Shown piece by piece: positions 19,384-28,778 of a DNA stretch of 43,067 nucleotides. Position 1 is the first letter of the stretch. Each line of letters begins with the position of its first letter. The stretch comes from Gammaproteobacteria bacterium 54_18_T64 (GTDB lineage: Bacteria; Pseudomonadota; Gammaproteobacteria; Pseudomonadales; Porticoccaceae): NCBI GenBank assembly GCA_002162825.1, contig MAAU01000042.1:1-43067 (forward strand), in the 5' to 3' direction. The notes below the pieces were generated by a model, which was not told the DNA's origin, did not search any database, and was given only the letters and a program-made list of their open reading frames with translations. Made by a program: the position numbers and the translations under genes.

Positions 19384-22300
19384 TTATTGTGCTAGTTCTA
19401 CGGCTTTGTCAACATCGACTGACACAAGACGGGAAACCCCTGGTTCATTCATTGTTACCCCCATCAGCTGATGCGCCATCTCCATGGCAATTTTATTGTG
19501 AGTAATGTAAATAAATTGCACCGTTTCAGACATTTCTTTAACCATACCGGCATAGCGCCCCACATTGGCATCATCGAGGGGAGCGTCGACCTCGTCGAGC
19601 ATACAAAATGGTGCTGGGTTGAGTTTGAAGATGGAAAACACCAGGGCAATCGCCGTCAGGGCCTTTTCTCCCCCAGACAATAAATGAATGGTGGCGTTCT
19701 TCTTACCCGGGGGCTGGGCCATGATGGTAACCCCAGTGTCGAGTAAATCATCACCGGTCAAGGCCAAATAGGCATGACCGCCGCCAAACAGCTTCGGGAA
19801 CAAGGCCTGTAAAGACTGGTTGATGGCATCAAAGGTTTCCCGGAAGCGCGTACGCGTCTCCCGATCAATTTTACGAATAGCGCTCTCGAGGGTTTCCAGC
19901 GCCTCATTGAGTTCACCATCCTGGGCATCGAGGTAGGTTTTACGCTCCGACTCAATTTTAAACTCGTCCACCGCCGCAAGATTGATCGCACCAAGGCGCT
20001 GCACACGTTTCTCAACCTGCTGCAAGCGGCTCAGCCACTCCGGCTCATCGGCATCCTCAGGTAAATCGGCAATCACCTCGGCGAGCACATAGTCGGCCTC
20101 GGCCACCTGTTCGGCAATGGTCTGCGCTCGCGTTTCCAGTTCCTGGGTGGCGAGTCGCTGTTGCTCAAGGGCACTGCGCTGTTTTTCCAGAGCGGCTTCG
20201 AGACGACTGCGTTCGGCTTCGCATCCACGCATGCTGTGCTCGGCCTCCTGTACTCGGGCACGCACCACACTCAGTTCTTTCTCCACCAGCAAGCGCTGCT
20301 CTAAGCGAGCCTCTAGCTCGCGCTTGAGATCATTTCCTGGGTCTTGCTCACCTTCGGCACTGTTGAGTAGGCTTTGTTGACGTTCTTGCAGGCGCTCAAC
20401 CTGCACTTCAAGGCGGGCTATACCCTCTTTGATCGACGTTAACTGGGTGCTTACCGACTGTTCTCGCATCGCCAACTCGTGAACCTTGTCGCGATCGTGG
20501 CGCGCACGCTGTCTGTCGTCGTCCAGAGATTTACGCAGCTGGTCACGCTGGGTCGATAATTGTTCGCGGCGCAGGTTATCCCCGGTCATCGACTCGATGC
20601 CCAACTCCAGCACCTGACGACAGTCGCGCAGGCGCTCCTGATCCTGTTCGAGCTGCATGCGCGCCTCTTCCAGTTCGTCGGCAATGCGGGTTTTCTGCTG
20701 GGCGATCTGACCGATACGCTCCTTGGTGACATTAAGTTTCGACTGCAGCTGTGCGCTTTGCTGCTGTAACCCGTTGCGGCCGGAATCCAATGTCGCGCGC
20801 TGGGCTTCGCAGGCCTTTAAGGCTTGCTGCTTGCTTTCCTGCTGTTCGAGTAAGGTCTCGACTTCCTCGCGCAGGGCCGATAATTGGCTATGGGTTTCGT
20901 CCAGATCGCGCTTGCGTAGCAGCACCCCCGCCGACGCATCGACCTCGCGGGCGACACGCACCCAGTTGGGTCCAAACCATAGACCGTCGCGACTGATCAC
21001 CGACTGGTGGGGCGCGAGGCTGGCACGCAATACCAGGGCCTCATCGAGATTTTCAGCCGTCAAAACGCCGGCCAGTACAGCTGCCGCTCGCCGGTCGGCA
21101 CCACTAACCTTGACCAGCAGTTGTTGAGTAAGCGCGCTGCTATCGGCGCCGGCAATCACTGCCTCGTCAAGCAGTAAAACACTACCACTATCAATGGCAG
21201 CAATGGATTGCGCATAAACATCAATGTTATCGACACACACCGCCTGCAGGAAATCGCCAAGTACCGTCTCGACGGCTGTTTCCCAACCGCTGTCGACGAG
21301 CAAATCGTCCGCCAGACGCGTGGCCGAAGATAACTGATTGCTCTCCAGCCAGGTGCGTTGACTAGCATCATCGCCCAGAGAGGCCTGTTGAAGGGCTTCC
21401 AGGGATGCCGCCCGGCCACTCAAGGTTTGCACCTGCTCGCGAGCGCTACTCAGGGCATTGGCAAGTGCCACCCCTTCGCTGCGGCTCTGCTCGATTTGAT
21501 AGCGCACCTCTTCGATCTGGCAATCGTGGGCCGCCAGTTCCTCTGTGCACTCGCCAATATTGGCCTCCAGCAGTTCAATATCCTCACCCTCGGCGCTTTG
21601 ATCGAGGTTGGCCCGCTCGCTGTTGAAACGCTGTATGCGCTGCCCCAACTTATCGACAGAGGTATCGAGGTGCTGAATGCGCGACTGCTGGACTTCGACC
21701 TCACGCTGGGCAATCGAAGCGGTTTTATTAAACTCATCCCATTCGGCCTGCCAGCCCTGCATACCCTGCTCGGAGTGTTTGAGAGCCTCGGCAGAGAGTA
21801 CTTCCGCCGCGCGCATGGCGCTTAGCTGCTGGCTGATCTCGGCCAACTCCGCCTGCCAGCCCTTAGCCTTACTTTGGTCGGACTGTAAATGCTGTTCCGA
21901 CTCGGCGAAATTGCGTCGCGTTTGCTCAAGATCCTCGCGCAACTCGCGGGCTCTATCTTCGGCATGCTTTATCGACTGTTCAAGGCGCGCAACTTCGGCA
22001 CCCGCCGCATAGTAGCGGCTCTGAATTTCGTTGAACTTATCGCTATTCTCAGTATGTTCGAGGCGAAACCTCTCCAGCTCCGCGCCCTGGTGAGCTCTAT
22101 CGACCAGATAGGCTTCAATTTGCAGGCTTTGCTCGCTGATGATTTCGCGTTTGATTTGCGCCTGCTGGTCCAGGTCGTACCAGCGTAGGGCCTGTAACTG
22201 AGCCCGCAGGAGACGTTCCTCCTGCTTGAAAATAGTGTATTTGCCCGCCGCCTCGGCCTGACGCTCGAGACGAGACAGCTGACGCCCCAGCTCTTCGCGA

Positions 22301-22890
22301 ATATCGGTAAGGCGCTCGAGGTTTTCCCGGGTGCGACGGATGCGACTTTCGGTGTCCTTGCGACGCTCCTTATACTTCGATATCCCGGCAGCTTCCTCGA
22401 TAAATACCCGCAATTCTTCGGGCTTTGATTCAATCAGGTTGGAAATCATGCCCTGTTCGATAATCGAATAGCTACGCGGGCCCAGACCGGTACCAAGAAA
22501 GACATCGGTGACATCGCGGCGCCGACATTTACTACCATTCAGGTAGTAATTCGACTGACCTTCGCGAGAGACCATGCGCCGCACAGATACTTCACTGTAG
22601 CTGGCGTATTCACCACTGAGAGTGCCATCGCTGTTGTCAAAAACCAGCTCTATCGAGGCCTGACCCACCGGCTTGCGGCCACCTGAGCCATTAAAAATAA
22701 CATCGGTCATCGACTCGCCGCGCAAATGCTTGGCCGAGCTCTCACCCATCACCCAGCGCACGGCATCGATAATATTCGACTTACCACAGCCATTGGGGCC
22801 AACCACAGCACAGAGCTTACTGGGGAAAGACACGGTCGTGGGGTCGACGAAGGATTTAAAGCCCGCCAGCTTGATACATTTCAGGTGCAT
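19384..22890 (-). CDS. smc: Chromosome segregation protein SMC
   Basis: A 1168-residue structural maintenance of chromosomes ATPase, which entraps and compacts DNA as a dimer. Walker A is GPNGCGKSN at 31-39. The two long coiled coils are evident from the Q/E/R/L-rich heptad regions at about 170-500 and 660-1000. They flank a hinge domain (about 510-650). The C-terminal head has the ABC signature LLSGGEKAL (about 1073) and Walker B FCMLDEVDAPLDDANV. Presence of SMC rather than MukB fits a gammaproteobacterium outside the Enterobacterales and Vibrionales. First gene of the smc-zipA-ligA unit. Confidence 0.97.
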   Translation of the reverse strand: MHLKCIKLAGFKSFVDPTTVSFPSKLCAVVGPNGCGKSNIIDAVRWVMGESSAKHLRGESMTDVIFNGSGGRKPVGQASIELVFDNSDGTLSGEYASYSEVSVRRMVSREGQSNYYLNGSKCRRRDVTDVFLGTGLGPRSYSIIEQGMISNLIESKPEELRVFIEEAAGISKYKERRKDTESRIRRTRENLERLTDIREELGRQLSRLERQAEAAGKYTIFKQEERLLRAQLQALRWYDLDQQAQIKREIISEQSLQIEAYLVDRAHQGAELERFRLEHTENSDKFNEIQSRYYAAGAEVARLEQSIKHAEDRARELREDLEQTRRNFAESEQHLQSDQSKAKGWQAELAEISQQLSAMRAAEVLSAEALKHSEQGMQGWQAEWDEFNKTASIAQREVEVQQSRIQHLDTSVDKLGQRIQRFNSERANLDQSAEGEDIELLEANIGECTEELAAHDCQIEEVRYQIEQSRSEGVALANALSSAREQVQTLSGRAASLEALQQASLGDDASQRTWLESNQLSSATRLADDLLVDSGWETAVETVLGDFLQAVCVDNIDVYAQSIAAIDSGSVLLLDEAVIAGADSSALTQQLLVKVSGADRRAAAVLAGVLTAENLDEALVLRASLAPHQSVISRDGLWFGPNWVRVAREVDASAGVLLRKRDLDETHSQLSALREEVETLLEQQESKQQALKACEAQRATLDSGRNGLQQQSAQLQSKLNVTKERIGQIAQQKTRIADELEEARMQLEQDQERLRDCRQVLELGIESMTGDNLRREQLSTQRDQLRKSLDDDRQRARHDRDKVHELAMREQSVSTQLTSIKEGIARLEVQVERLQERQQSLLNSAEGEQDPGNDLKRELEARLEQRLLVEKELSVVRARVQEAEHSMRGCEAERSRLEAALEKQRSALEQQRLATQELETRAQTIAEQVAEADYVLAEVIADLPEDADEPEWLSRLQQVEKRVQRLGAINLAAVDEFKIESERKTYLDAQDGELNEALETLESAIRKIDRETRTRFRETFDAINQSLQALFPKLFGGGHAYLALTGDDLLDTGVTIMAQPPGKKNATIHLLSGGEKALTAIALVFSIFKLNPAPFCMLDEVDAPLDDANVGRYAGMVKEMSETVQFIYITHNKIAMEMAHQLMGVTMNEPGVSRLVSVDVDKAVELAQ

Positions 22891-23079
22891 CGATTACTCA
22901 TTAATAAAAGTTTAAGAGCACCCTTTGTCAGCCGACACAGCGCACATCAAGCGGGGATTTTACACACAGTCTGATCAGGCACAAGCGCCTATACCATCTC
23001 ATACCGACGATAACAAAACAGGCCTTGTAATGAGCCCATTAATACAGCGAAAATTGCGTTTTTACTCGACAAGATCCCC

Positions 23080-23625
23080 ATGCCCAATATCGTGCTGTTT
23101 GAGCCAGAAATTCCCCCCAATACCGGCAACATTATCCGCCTCTGTGCCAACACCGGCTTTCATCTTCACCTCATAGAGCCCCTGGGCTTTGCTATGGATG
23201 ACAAAAAACTGCGCCGCGCCGGACTTGACTACGGTGAATGGCAAGCGGTTAAAAGCCATGGATGCTGGCAGGACTATCTAATAGATCAAGGGCTGCTAGC
23301 AGATCAAGGACTAGTAGCAAATCACGGGCTAGAGAACCAAACGCCAGGGGCTCGCAAACAGAACGAGGAACAAGCACCACGTATTTTTGCCATTAGCACC
23401 AAGGGCTCAAACACTCACTGCCAGCCCCGCTTCCGGGCCAATGACACTTTCGTGTTTGGCCCAGAAACGCGCGGGCTGAGCCGGGAATTTATCGAGGCCT
23501 TAGCAAAGGAGAATATCTTGCGTATTCCCATGCAGGCCAACAGCCGTAGTATGAACCTATCCAATGCCGCGGCGGTGATCGTCTATGAGGTGTGGCGCCA
23601 ACTCGACTTCCAGGGCTGTCGCTAG
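23080..23625 (+). CDS. trmL: tRNA (cytidine/uridine-34 2'-O) methyltransferase with an insertion
   Basis: A SPOUT methyltransferase that methylates the ribose of the wobble base of certain leucine tRNAs. The opening [27 protein letters not shown], quoted here only as landmarks [16 protein letters not shown] and RLCANTGF, is diagnostic. The SAM-binding knot motifs [10 protein letters not shown] and [22 protein letters not shown] are intact. E. coli TrmL has about 157 residues; this one has 181. The excess lies at about residues 68-95, where six-residue repeats ([18 protein letters not shown]) and a charged stretch interrupt the region before RIFAISTKG. The stop TAG shares its G with the GTG start of fldB. 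Confidence 0.94.
   Translation: MPNIVLFEPEIPPNTGNIIRLCANTGFHLHLIEPLGFAMDDKKLRRAGLDYGEWQAVKSHGCWQDYLIDQGLLADQGLVANHGLENQTPGARKQNEEQAPRIFAISTKGSNTHCQPRFRANDTFVFGPETRGLSREFIEALAKENILRIPMQANSRSMNLSNAAAVIVYEVWRQLDFQGCR
23284..23334 (+). repeat. Imperfect 18-base tandem repeats inside trmL
   Basis: Units begin at 23284, 23302 and 23320 (first unit GATCAAGGGCTGCTAGCA). The first two differ at three positions and the third is more diverged. They encode the extra hexapeptides of this TrmL. Confidence 0.8.
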
Positions 23626-24176
23626 TGAACCAAAGTGATACCAGTGCCCAGAAGCCGCGTGGCAGCATCGCATTATTTTACGGCTCCTCCACCTGTTACA
23701 CGGAAATCGCCGCCGAGAAAATTGCCGCCGCACTCGCCCCCCAGCTACAGGTCGACATCTACAATATCGCCGACACAGCTATAGATTGCGCCGCCGACTA
23801 CTCGCATATTATTTTCGGCATTCCCACCTGGGATTACGGCGAGCTACAGGAGGACTGGGAGAATAGCTGGGACAGTATCGACACCATCAACTGGGTCGGA
23901 AAAACCGTGGCCATCTACGGCCTCGGCGATCAGGAGGGTTACCCCGAGTGGTTTCAGGATGCTCTGGGATATTTATGGACCAAGGTTGACAGTCTCGGGG
24001 CGAGGACTATAGGCCTAACCAGCGTTGCCGGTTATCGCTTTAGCGCCTCCAAAGCCCTCAGCCCCGATGGCCAGCACTTCTTCGGCCTGGCCCTGGACGA
24101 GGACAGTCAGTTTGAACTCAGCACACAGCGTATTGCCGACTGGTGCCGGCAGATAGCTGGTGAGTTTACTAAGTAG
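23625..24176 (+). CDS. fldB: Flavodoxin, FldB type
   Basis: A 183-residue long-chain flavodoxin, an FMN electron carrier. The FMN phosphate loop reads LFYGSSTCYTE, and further matches to recalled E. coli FldB are GIPTWDYGELQEDWE, VAIYGLGDQEGYPEWF, DALGYLW and GLALDEDSQ. A longer frame starts at GTG 23592 inside trmL. The GTG at 23625, overlapping the trmL stop by one base, gives the normal N-terminus and is preferred. Translational coupling to trmL is likely. The electron partner is not evident nearby. Confidence 0.92.
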   Translation: MNQSDTSAQKPRGSIALFYGSSTCYTEIAAEKIAAALAPQLQVDIYNIADTAIDCAADYSHIIFGIPTWDYGELQEDWENSWDSIDTINWVGKTVAIYGLGDQEGYPEWFQDALGYLWTKVDSLGARTIGLTSVAGYRFSASKALSPDGQHFFGLALDEDSQFELSTQRIADWCRQIAGEFTK

Positions 24177-24182
24177 CCAGGC

Positions 24183-25961
24183 TTAAAAGGCCTCGACAGC
24201 CACCGCCATGGTTGAAGCGTGACCAAATTTCAAGGAACGGAAATAGGCCTCCGTTCGCGGCAATACGTGCTCAATATAAAACTGTACCGTTGCCAACTTG
24301 GTTGTGTAGAACAAGGTCTGGTCGCTGTTAGCATTAAGCTTTTGTTGGGCGGCGCTAGCACTTTTCACCATCAAGGCCGCCGCAACGCTATTGCTGATGA
24401 GCAACAATAAATCGAAGGCCACTGCACCAGCAAAATGGGCATCACTACGGGCTTGTTCAAAAACAAAGGCAATTGCCTCTTCGCACTGCCCGAAACTGTT
24501 TAATACCGGCTCGGCCAAATGCGCCAAACCCACTTCCTCGGCACTCTGCAAGTCTCGTTTTAAATCGGCAAACAACTCACTGGCCGCCACACCCTGATCG
24601 CGCAGCAATTTACGACCGATCAGGTCCAAGGCCTGAATGCCGTTGGTGCCCTCATAAATAGGCAAAATACGAGCATCCCGCATATATTGTGCGGCGCCCG
24701 TCTCCTCGATAAAGCCCATGCCACCGTGTACTTGTACGCCAATATAGGCGACCTCGTTGCCGACCTCTGTAGCGAGAGCCTTGACCAGCGGCGTGAGGAA
24801 ATCGACCCGGCGTTGGTGGTAGGCACGAGTTTCAGCATCGGGACTGTGACTGAGATAATCCCAATGGGCGAAAGCAGAATAAGACAGCACACGAGCCGCC
24901 TCGGTCTGAGATTTCATCATCATCAACATGCGCCGTACATCGGCGTGATGAATGATCGTAACCCTTTCCGCCTGCCCCGGTGCATTGCCCTGCACACGGT
25001 CGCGGGCGTAGCTGACAGCCTGCTGGTAGGCCCGCTCGGCGATGGCGACACCCTGCAGGCCAACGGCCAGACGAGCGTGATTCATCATCGCAAACATATA
25101 ACTCAGGCCTTCGTTCTCGTTGCCGATCAAATAACCCACAGCACCGTCGTTGTCACCAAAGCTAAGCACACAGGTCGGACTGGCGTGTATGCCCATTTTA
25201 TGTTCAACGCTAACCGGATAGACATCATTGCGCTGACCAGGTTGACCATCGGCATCGAGAATAAATTTAGGCACGATAAACAGCGAAATACCCTTCACGC
25301 CCTCCGGAGCATCGGGCGTGCGGGCCAGTACCAAATGTACAATATTGTCGGTGTAGCTATGATCACCCCAGGTGATAAATATCTTCTGCCCCGAAATCAG
25401 ATAGTGATCATCGACGGGCACGGCCTTGGCACGCACGGCCGCCAGGTCAGTGCCGGCCTGAGATTCGGTCAAGTTCATGGTGCCGGTCCACTCTCCGCTA
25501 ATCAGCTGCGGCAAGTAGGCGGCCTTTTGCTCATCACTGGCAAAGCGCTCGATTGCCGTAATCACACCCTTGGTCAGTAGGGGCAAGAGGGAAAAGCTTA
25601 AATTGGCGCTTTGGCACATTTCCTCGACGGCAACACCTGCCAGATGGGGCATACCCTGACCGTCAAATTGCGGATCACCGCTCAGTGCCGGCCAGCCCGC
25701 AGCAACAAAACCCTGGTACAAACCGTCAAGGCTCTGCGCACTTACCACCGCTGCATCTTCAACGCGGCAGCCCTCACCATCGGCACTTTGATTGGTCGGA
25801 GCGATCACTTCTGAAAAATAGCGCCCGGCCTCGCCATAAATGGCTTCAACCAGTTCTGAGGAACACTCTTCATAACCGGGCAAGGTCGCTATTTTGGCTA
25901 TGCCGAGTACGTCATTGACGAGGAAGTTCATCTCATCGAGAGGGGCGGTGTAATCGGTCAT
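24183..25961 (-). CDS. Acyl-CoA dehydrogenase, large DmdC-like type
   Basis: A 592-residue FAD-dependent acyl-CoA dehydrogenase with the extra C-terminal domain seen in 3-methylmercaptopropionyl-CoA dehydrogenase (DmdC) and related enzymes. Landmarks are MNLTESQAGTDLAAV (flavin/substrate region), GQKIFITWGDH, QVHGGMGFIEETGAAQYMRDARILPIYEGT, where the glutamate of IYEGT is the usual catalytic base. No other dimethylsulfoniopropionate genes are present in the window, so the substrate is left open; many such proteins act on medium or long acyl-CoAs. It converges with fldB with a 6-base gap. Confidence 0.9.
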   Translation of the reverse strand: MTDYTAPLDEMNFLVNDVLGIAKIATLPGYEECSSELVEAIYGEAGRYFSEVIAPTNQSADGEGCRVEDAAVVSAQSLDGLYQGFVAAGWPALSGDPQFDGQGMPHLAGVAVEEMCQSANLSFSLLPLLTKGVITAIERFASDEQKAAYLPQLISGEWTGTMNLTESQAGTDLAAVRAKAVPVDDHYLISGQKIFITWGDHSYTDNIVHLVLARTPDAPEGVKGISLFIVPKFILDADGQPGQRNDVYPVSVEHKMGIHASPTCVLSFGDNDGAVGYLIGNENEGLSYMFAMMNHARLAVGLQGVAIAERAYQQAVSYARDRVQGNAPGQAERVTIIHHADVRRMLMMMKSQTEAARVLSYSAFAHWDYLSHSPDAETRAYHQRRVDFLTPLVKALATEVGNEVAYIGVQVHGGMGFIEETGAAQYMRDARILPIYEGTNGIQALDLIGRKLLRDQGVAASELFADLKRDLQSAEEVGLAHLAEPVLNSFGQCEEAIAFVFEQARSDAHFAGAVAFDLLLLISNSVAAALMVKSASAAQQKLNANSDQTLFYTTKLATVQFYIEHVLPRTEAYFRSLKFGHASTMAVAVEAF

Positions 25962-26196
25962 CGTTTGTTATCCGTCGAATTACTATTGTCGAAAAGCACC
26001 GGGGGCGGTGCTGGCTTTGATATTTTGGCGCAGAGTCTAGTGGCAGGGCGGGTAATTTGCCCACTATTTTGTGACCTGCAAGTATCCTGTTTTTAGATAA
26101 CACAAACCAGTAAATGATTCACCCCTGCGCGACCCGAGCCAAGGGCGGTATGGCAGAGCGTTTTGTACTACCGCTAACGGAAGCGGAGGTGAAGTA

Positions 26197-28467
26197 CTAG
26201 TTTAAACGCGACCCTTGGCTGGCCGCCAATTGCTGGTAACTCTTACCGAAATACTCGGCACTCATCGGCTTACCGTAGAGAAAACCCTGGGCAAAATGAC
26301 AGCCGATTTCCGCCAATACCTCCTCCTGGCGCACCCGTTCGACGCCAACCGCAATCACCGTTTTATCAAGAATGTCGCCAATGCCGGTAAGAGCCTGGAT
26401 CAGGTCGATATGCTGGCGCGTACCATTGACCCGCATCAAGAGCCGGTGGTCGAGCTTGAGTGCTTCGACGGGCAAGTTTTTCAGATAGTTGGAATTCTTA
26501 CCAGAGGAGCCAAAACCATCGACACAAAAACGAATACCCATTTGGTTCAGGGTGCGAATAAACTGGGTCACCTGGGTAAGGTTGGCAAGCACCAATTCCT
26601 CGCCAATTTCAAACATTAAACAGGAGGCATCGAGCTTCTGATGCTCCAGGGCGTCGAGTATTAATTCTGGGTAGGCCGGATCGGCTATCTGAGACATTTC
26701 AATATTAATGGAGACATATGCCACATCCATGCCCTGTAATTGCCAACTGCGCATTTGGCTACAGACCTCATTCAAGGTCCACTCGCCGAGCGCCGTGGTA
26801 ATTCCGGCCTCCTCAGACACCAGCATAAAATCGCCGGGCTTAATTAACCCGCGGGCGTGGTGGTTCCAGCGCAGCAGGCATTCACAGCCGACTACTCGGC
26901 GCTGCTGAATATCAAACAGGGGCTGATAGACCACCGACATCTGTTTGCGTTTCAAAGCCAGGCGCAATTCTGAAGGGTAAAACTGGCGGGCGGATGCGCG
27001 ACTACTTTCACCATCGTGCAAACTGTAGTAGCCGTTTCTACCCGCCGCCTTCGCCTTGTACATAGCCCCATCGGCCTGTTTCATCAAGCTATCCAGGTCC
27101 GCGCCATCATCGGGATAGACTGCAATGCCAACGCTTGCCGTCGCCTCCAGCTGTTGGTCGTTGAATGCAAAGGTTTTTTCGAAGCAGGTCAATACTTTCT
27201 CTGCTATCGCCCGCACTTCGCCCAGGTCATGAATATTTTCGGCGATCACCGTAAACTCATCCCCCGCCAGGCGAGCCACGGTATCGCTCTGCCTGACGAC
27301 AGTGAGCAGTCGCCGCGCGATTTCCTTTAGCAGGTCATCACCAAAGTGATGCCCCAGAGTGTCATTGATGAGCTTGAAGTTATCCAGGTCGATGAAGAAA
27401 ACAGCGAGCTGGCGCTGGCTGCGCTTGGCCCGTTGAATACCCTGATCAAGCCTGTCAAGAAATAGACGCCGGTTGGGCAGGTCCGTCAAGTTATCGTGGG
27501 TCGCTAAATAGCGCAGCTCTTCATGGCTGCGCTTCATGTGACTCAAGTCGGAAAAAAACGCCGCATAGTGGGTCAAGCTACCGCCATTACCCCGAATCGC
27601 ACTGAGGGAAACATTGGCGGAAAATTGCTCACCGGAACGACGTCGCAATGCCACTTCACCCGTCCATTGACCATACTGTTTGAGCGTCTGCAATACACTC
27701 TTAAAAAAAGCGGCATCGGGATGGGCGATAAGCCCGCTATGCTCGCCACCTTTAGCTGCCAGAGCAAGTAGCTCCTGGCGAGAAAACCCTGTCATCCGGG
27801 TAAAGGCCTGGTTAACGCTCAGTAGCTGGCGGTTGCGATTAAAGATAACCACTGCCTTACCGGAGGTGGCGATCAGTTGTTCGGTGAACGCCAGGCGGTT
27901 ATAAAGCCGCTGGTCTTCACCGACATCCAGGGAGATACACTGAAAACCGCCCGCTCGCCCCGCCACTGCGGCAAGCTTCGAGTAACTGTGCTGATAGGTC
28001 TGCGTACCAAAGTCGCTATAATCGACAAACTCCTCGCCATCCTGGGCACGCTGTAACAGGGCGTAAAACTCCGGGTAATCACCCTTGAGGACATCAATAT
28101 CCCGCCCGAGTAAATCCGCCGGATCGATCTCCTGATTGATACCCTGCCAGCCTATAATTTGCGTAAACACGCCAGCACTATCGACCTGCCAAACGATCAC
28201 CTTACAAATATTGGCAATTTCCTCGAGGGAACCCTCGGCCCTACTGGTGGGCTCCACGACGGGAAGAGTTGGCCGGCGTTGCATCGTCAGCACAAGAGAG
28301 CCGAGTGCGAAAGACAGAGCCAGCAAGAGGAAGAGAAGGATGTTGTCAGTGAGGGGCAAGGCCGCTAAAAAATGCAGGCTCAGGGCTACAGGCACAAAGG
28401 CAACAGCCATGAAAAAAGGTGTTCTACGATTCAAGTGCACAGCCCCGTCAGACGGGTAACGGCGCAT
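26197..28467 (-). CDS. Membrane PAS-GGDEF-EAL protein with degenerate EAL
   Basis: A 756-residue protein with two N-terminal membrane helices (about 16-38 and 42-62). A PAS-like region and a clear PAS domain (about 190-310, VVIFNRNRQLLSVNQAF) follow, then GGDEF and EAL domains. The GGDEF site is RLAGDEF, a variant often still active. The EAL site is GCECLLRW, so E-A-L became E-C-L, and the metal loop normally DDFGTG reads VDGFGSSG. Key acidic residues are therefore lost and phosphodiesterase activity is unlikely. It may make cyclic-di-GMP or use the EAL domain as a sensor. The start has a clear basic N-terminus. Confidence 0.9.
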   Translation of the reverse strand: MRRYPSDGAVHLNRRTPFFMAVAFVPVALSLHFLAALPLTDNILLFLLLALSFALGSLVLTMQRRPTLPVVEPTSRAEGSLEEIANICKVIVWQVDSAGVFTQIIGWQGINQEIDPADLLGRDIDVLKGDYPEFYALLQRAQDGEEFVDYSDFGTQTYQHSYSKLAAVAGRAGGFQCISLDVGEDQRLYNRLAFTEQLIATSGKAVVIFNRNRQLLSVNQAFTRMTGFSRQELLALAAKGGEHSGLIAHPDAAFFKSVLQTLKQYGQWTGEVALRRRSGEQFSANVSLSAIRGNGGSLTHYAAFFSDLSHMKRSHEELRYLATHDNLTDLPNRRLFLDRLDQGIQRAKRSQRQLAVFFIDLDNFKLINDTLGHHFGDDLLKEIARRLLTVVRQSDTVARLAGDEFTVIAENIHDLGEVRAIAEKVLTCFEKTFAFNDQQLEATASVGIAVYPDDGADLDSLMKQADGAMYKAKAAGRNGYYSLHDGESSRASARQFYPSELRLALKRKQMSVVYQPLFDIQQRRVVGCECLLRWNHHARGLIKPGDFMLVSEEAGITTALGEWTLNEVCSQMRSWQLQGMDVAYVSINIEMSQIADPAYPELILDALEHQKLDASCLMFEIGEELVLANLTQVTQFIRTLNQMGIRFCVDGFGSSGKNSNYLKNLPVEALKLDHRLLMRVNGTRQHIDLIQALTGIGDILDKTVIAVGVERVRQEEVLAEIGCHFAQGFLYGKPMSAEYFGKSYQQLAASQGSRLN

Positions 28468-28778
28468 GAATCAGCCATAGGGCAAAACCCCAGGTTCTCG
28501 ACACGCCATAATTCGCGTACAAAACTCATTGCTCCCCCCGCTCGGTAACTGAGCGAAATCCCAAAGTGCGGAGTATAAGAAGAGTCTTCACCAGCCAACA
28601 GGTTTCAGTGGTGCTCACGGGCTCAAAGGTTAAATACTCTCCCAAACGGCCATCTCTCACACTTCTGGCAGGGGTTTATGTCCTCCTTTGACAAACCCAC
28701 GCCCATCCTTTGACGACACTCCATGTCGTCTTTAACATTATTAGCGAACTAACTCACTGTGTCAGAGTCAACAAAAAT
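28468..28778. other. Intergenic region between two minus-strand genes
   Basis: About 310 bases without a supported gene. It should contain the promoter of the PAS-GGDEF-EAL gene and holds the hairpin at 28712-28730. No tRNA or small RNA was recognised. Confidence 0.4.
28712..28730 (-). terminator. Hairpin downstream of acyl-CoA dehydrogenase operon
   Basis: GACGACA and TGTCGTC are perfect 7-base arms around a 5-base loop, about 50 bases past the stop at 28779 on the minus strand. No T-run follows in that direction, so it may terminate weakly or stabilise the 3' end. Confidence 0.35.
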
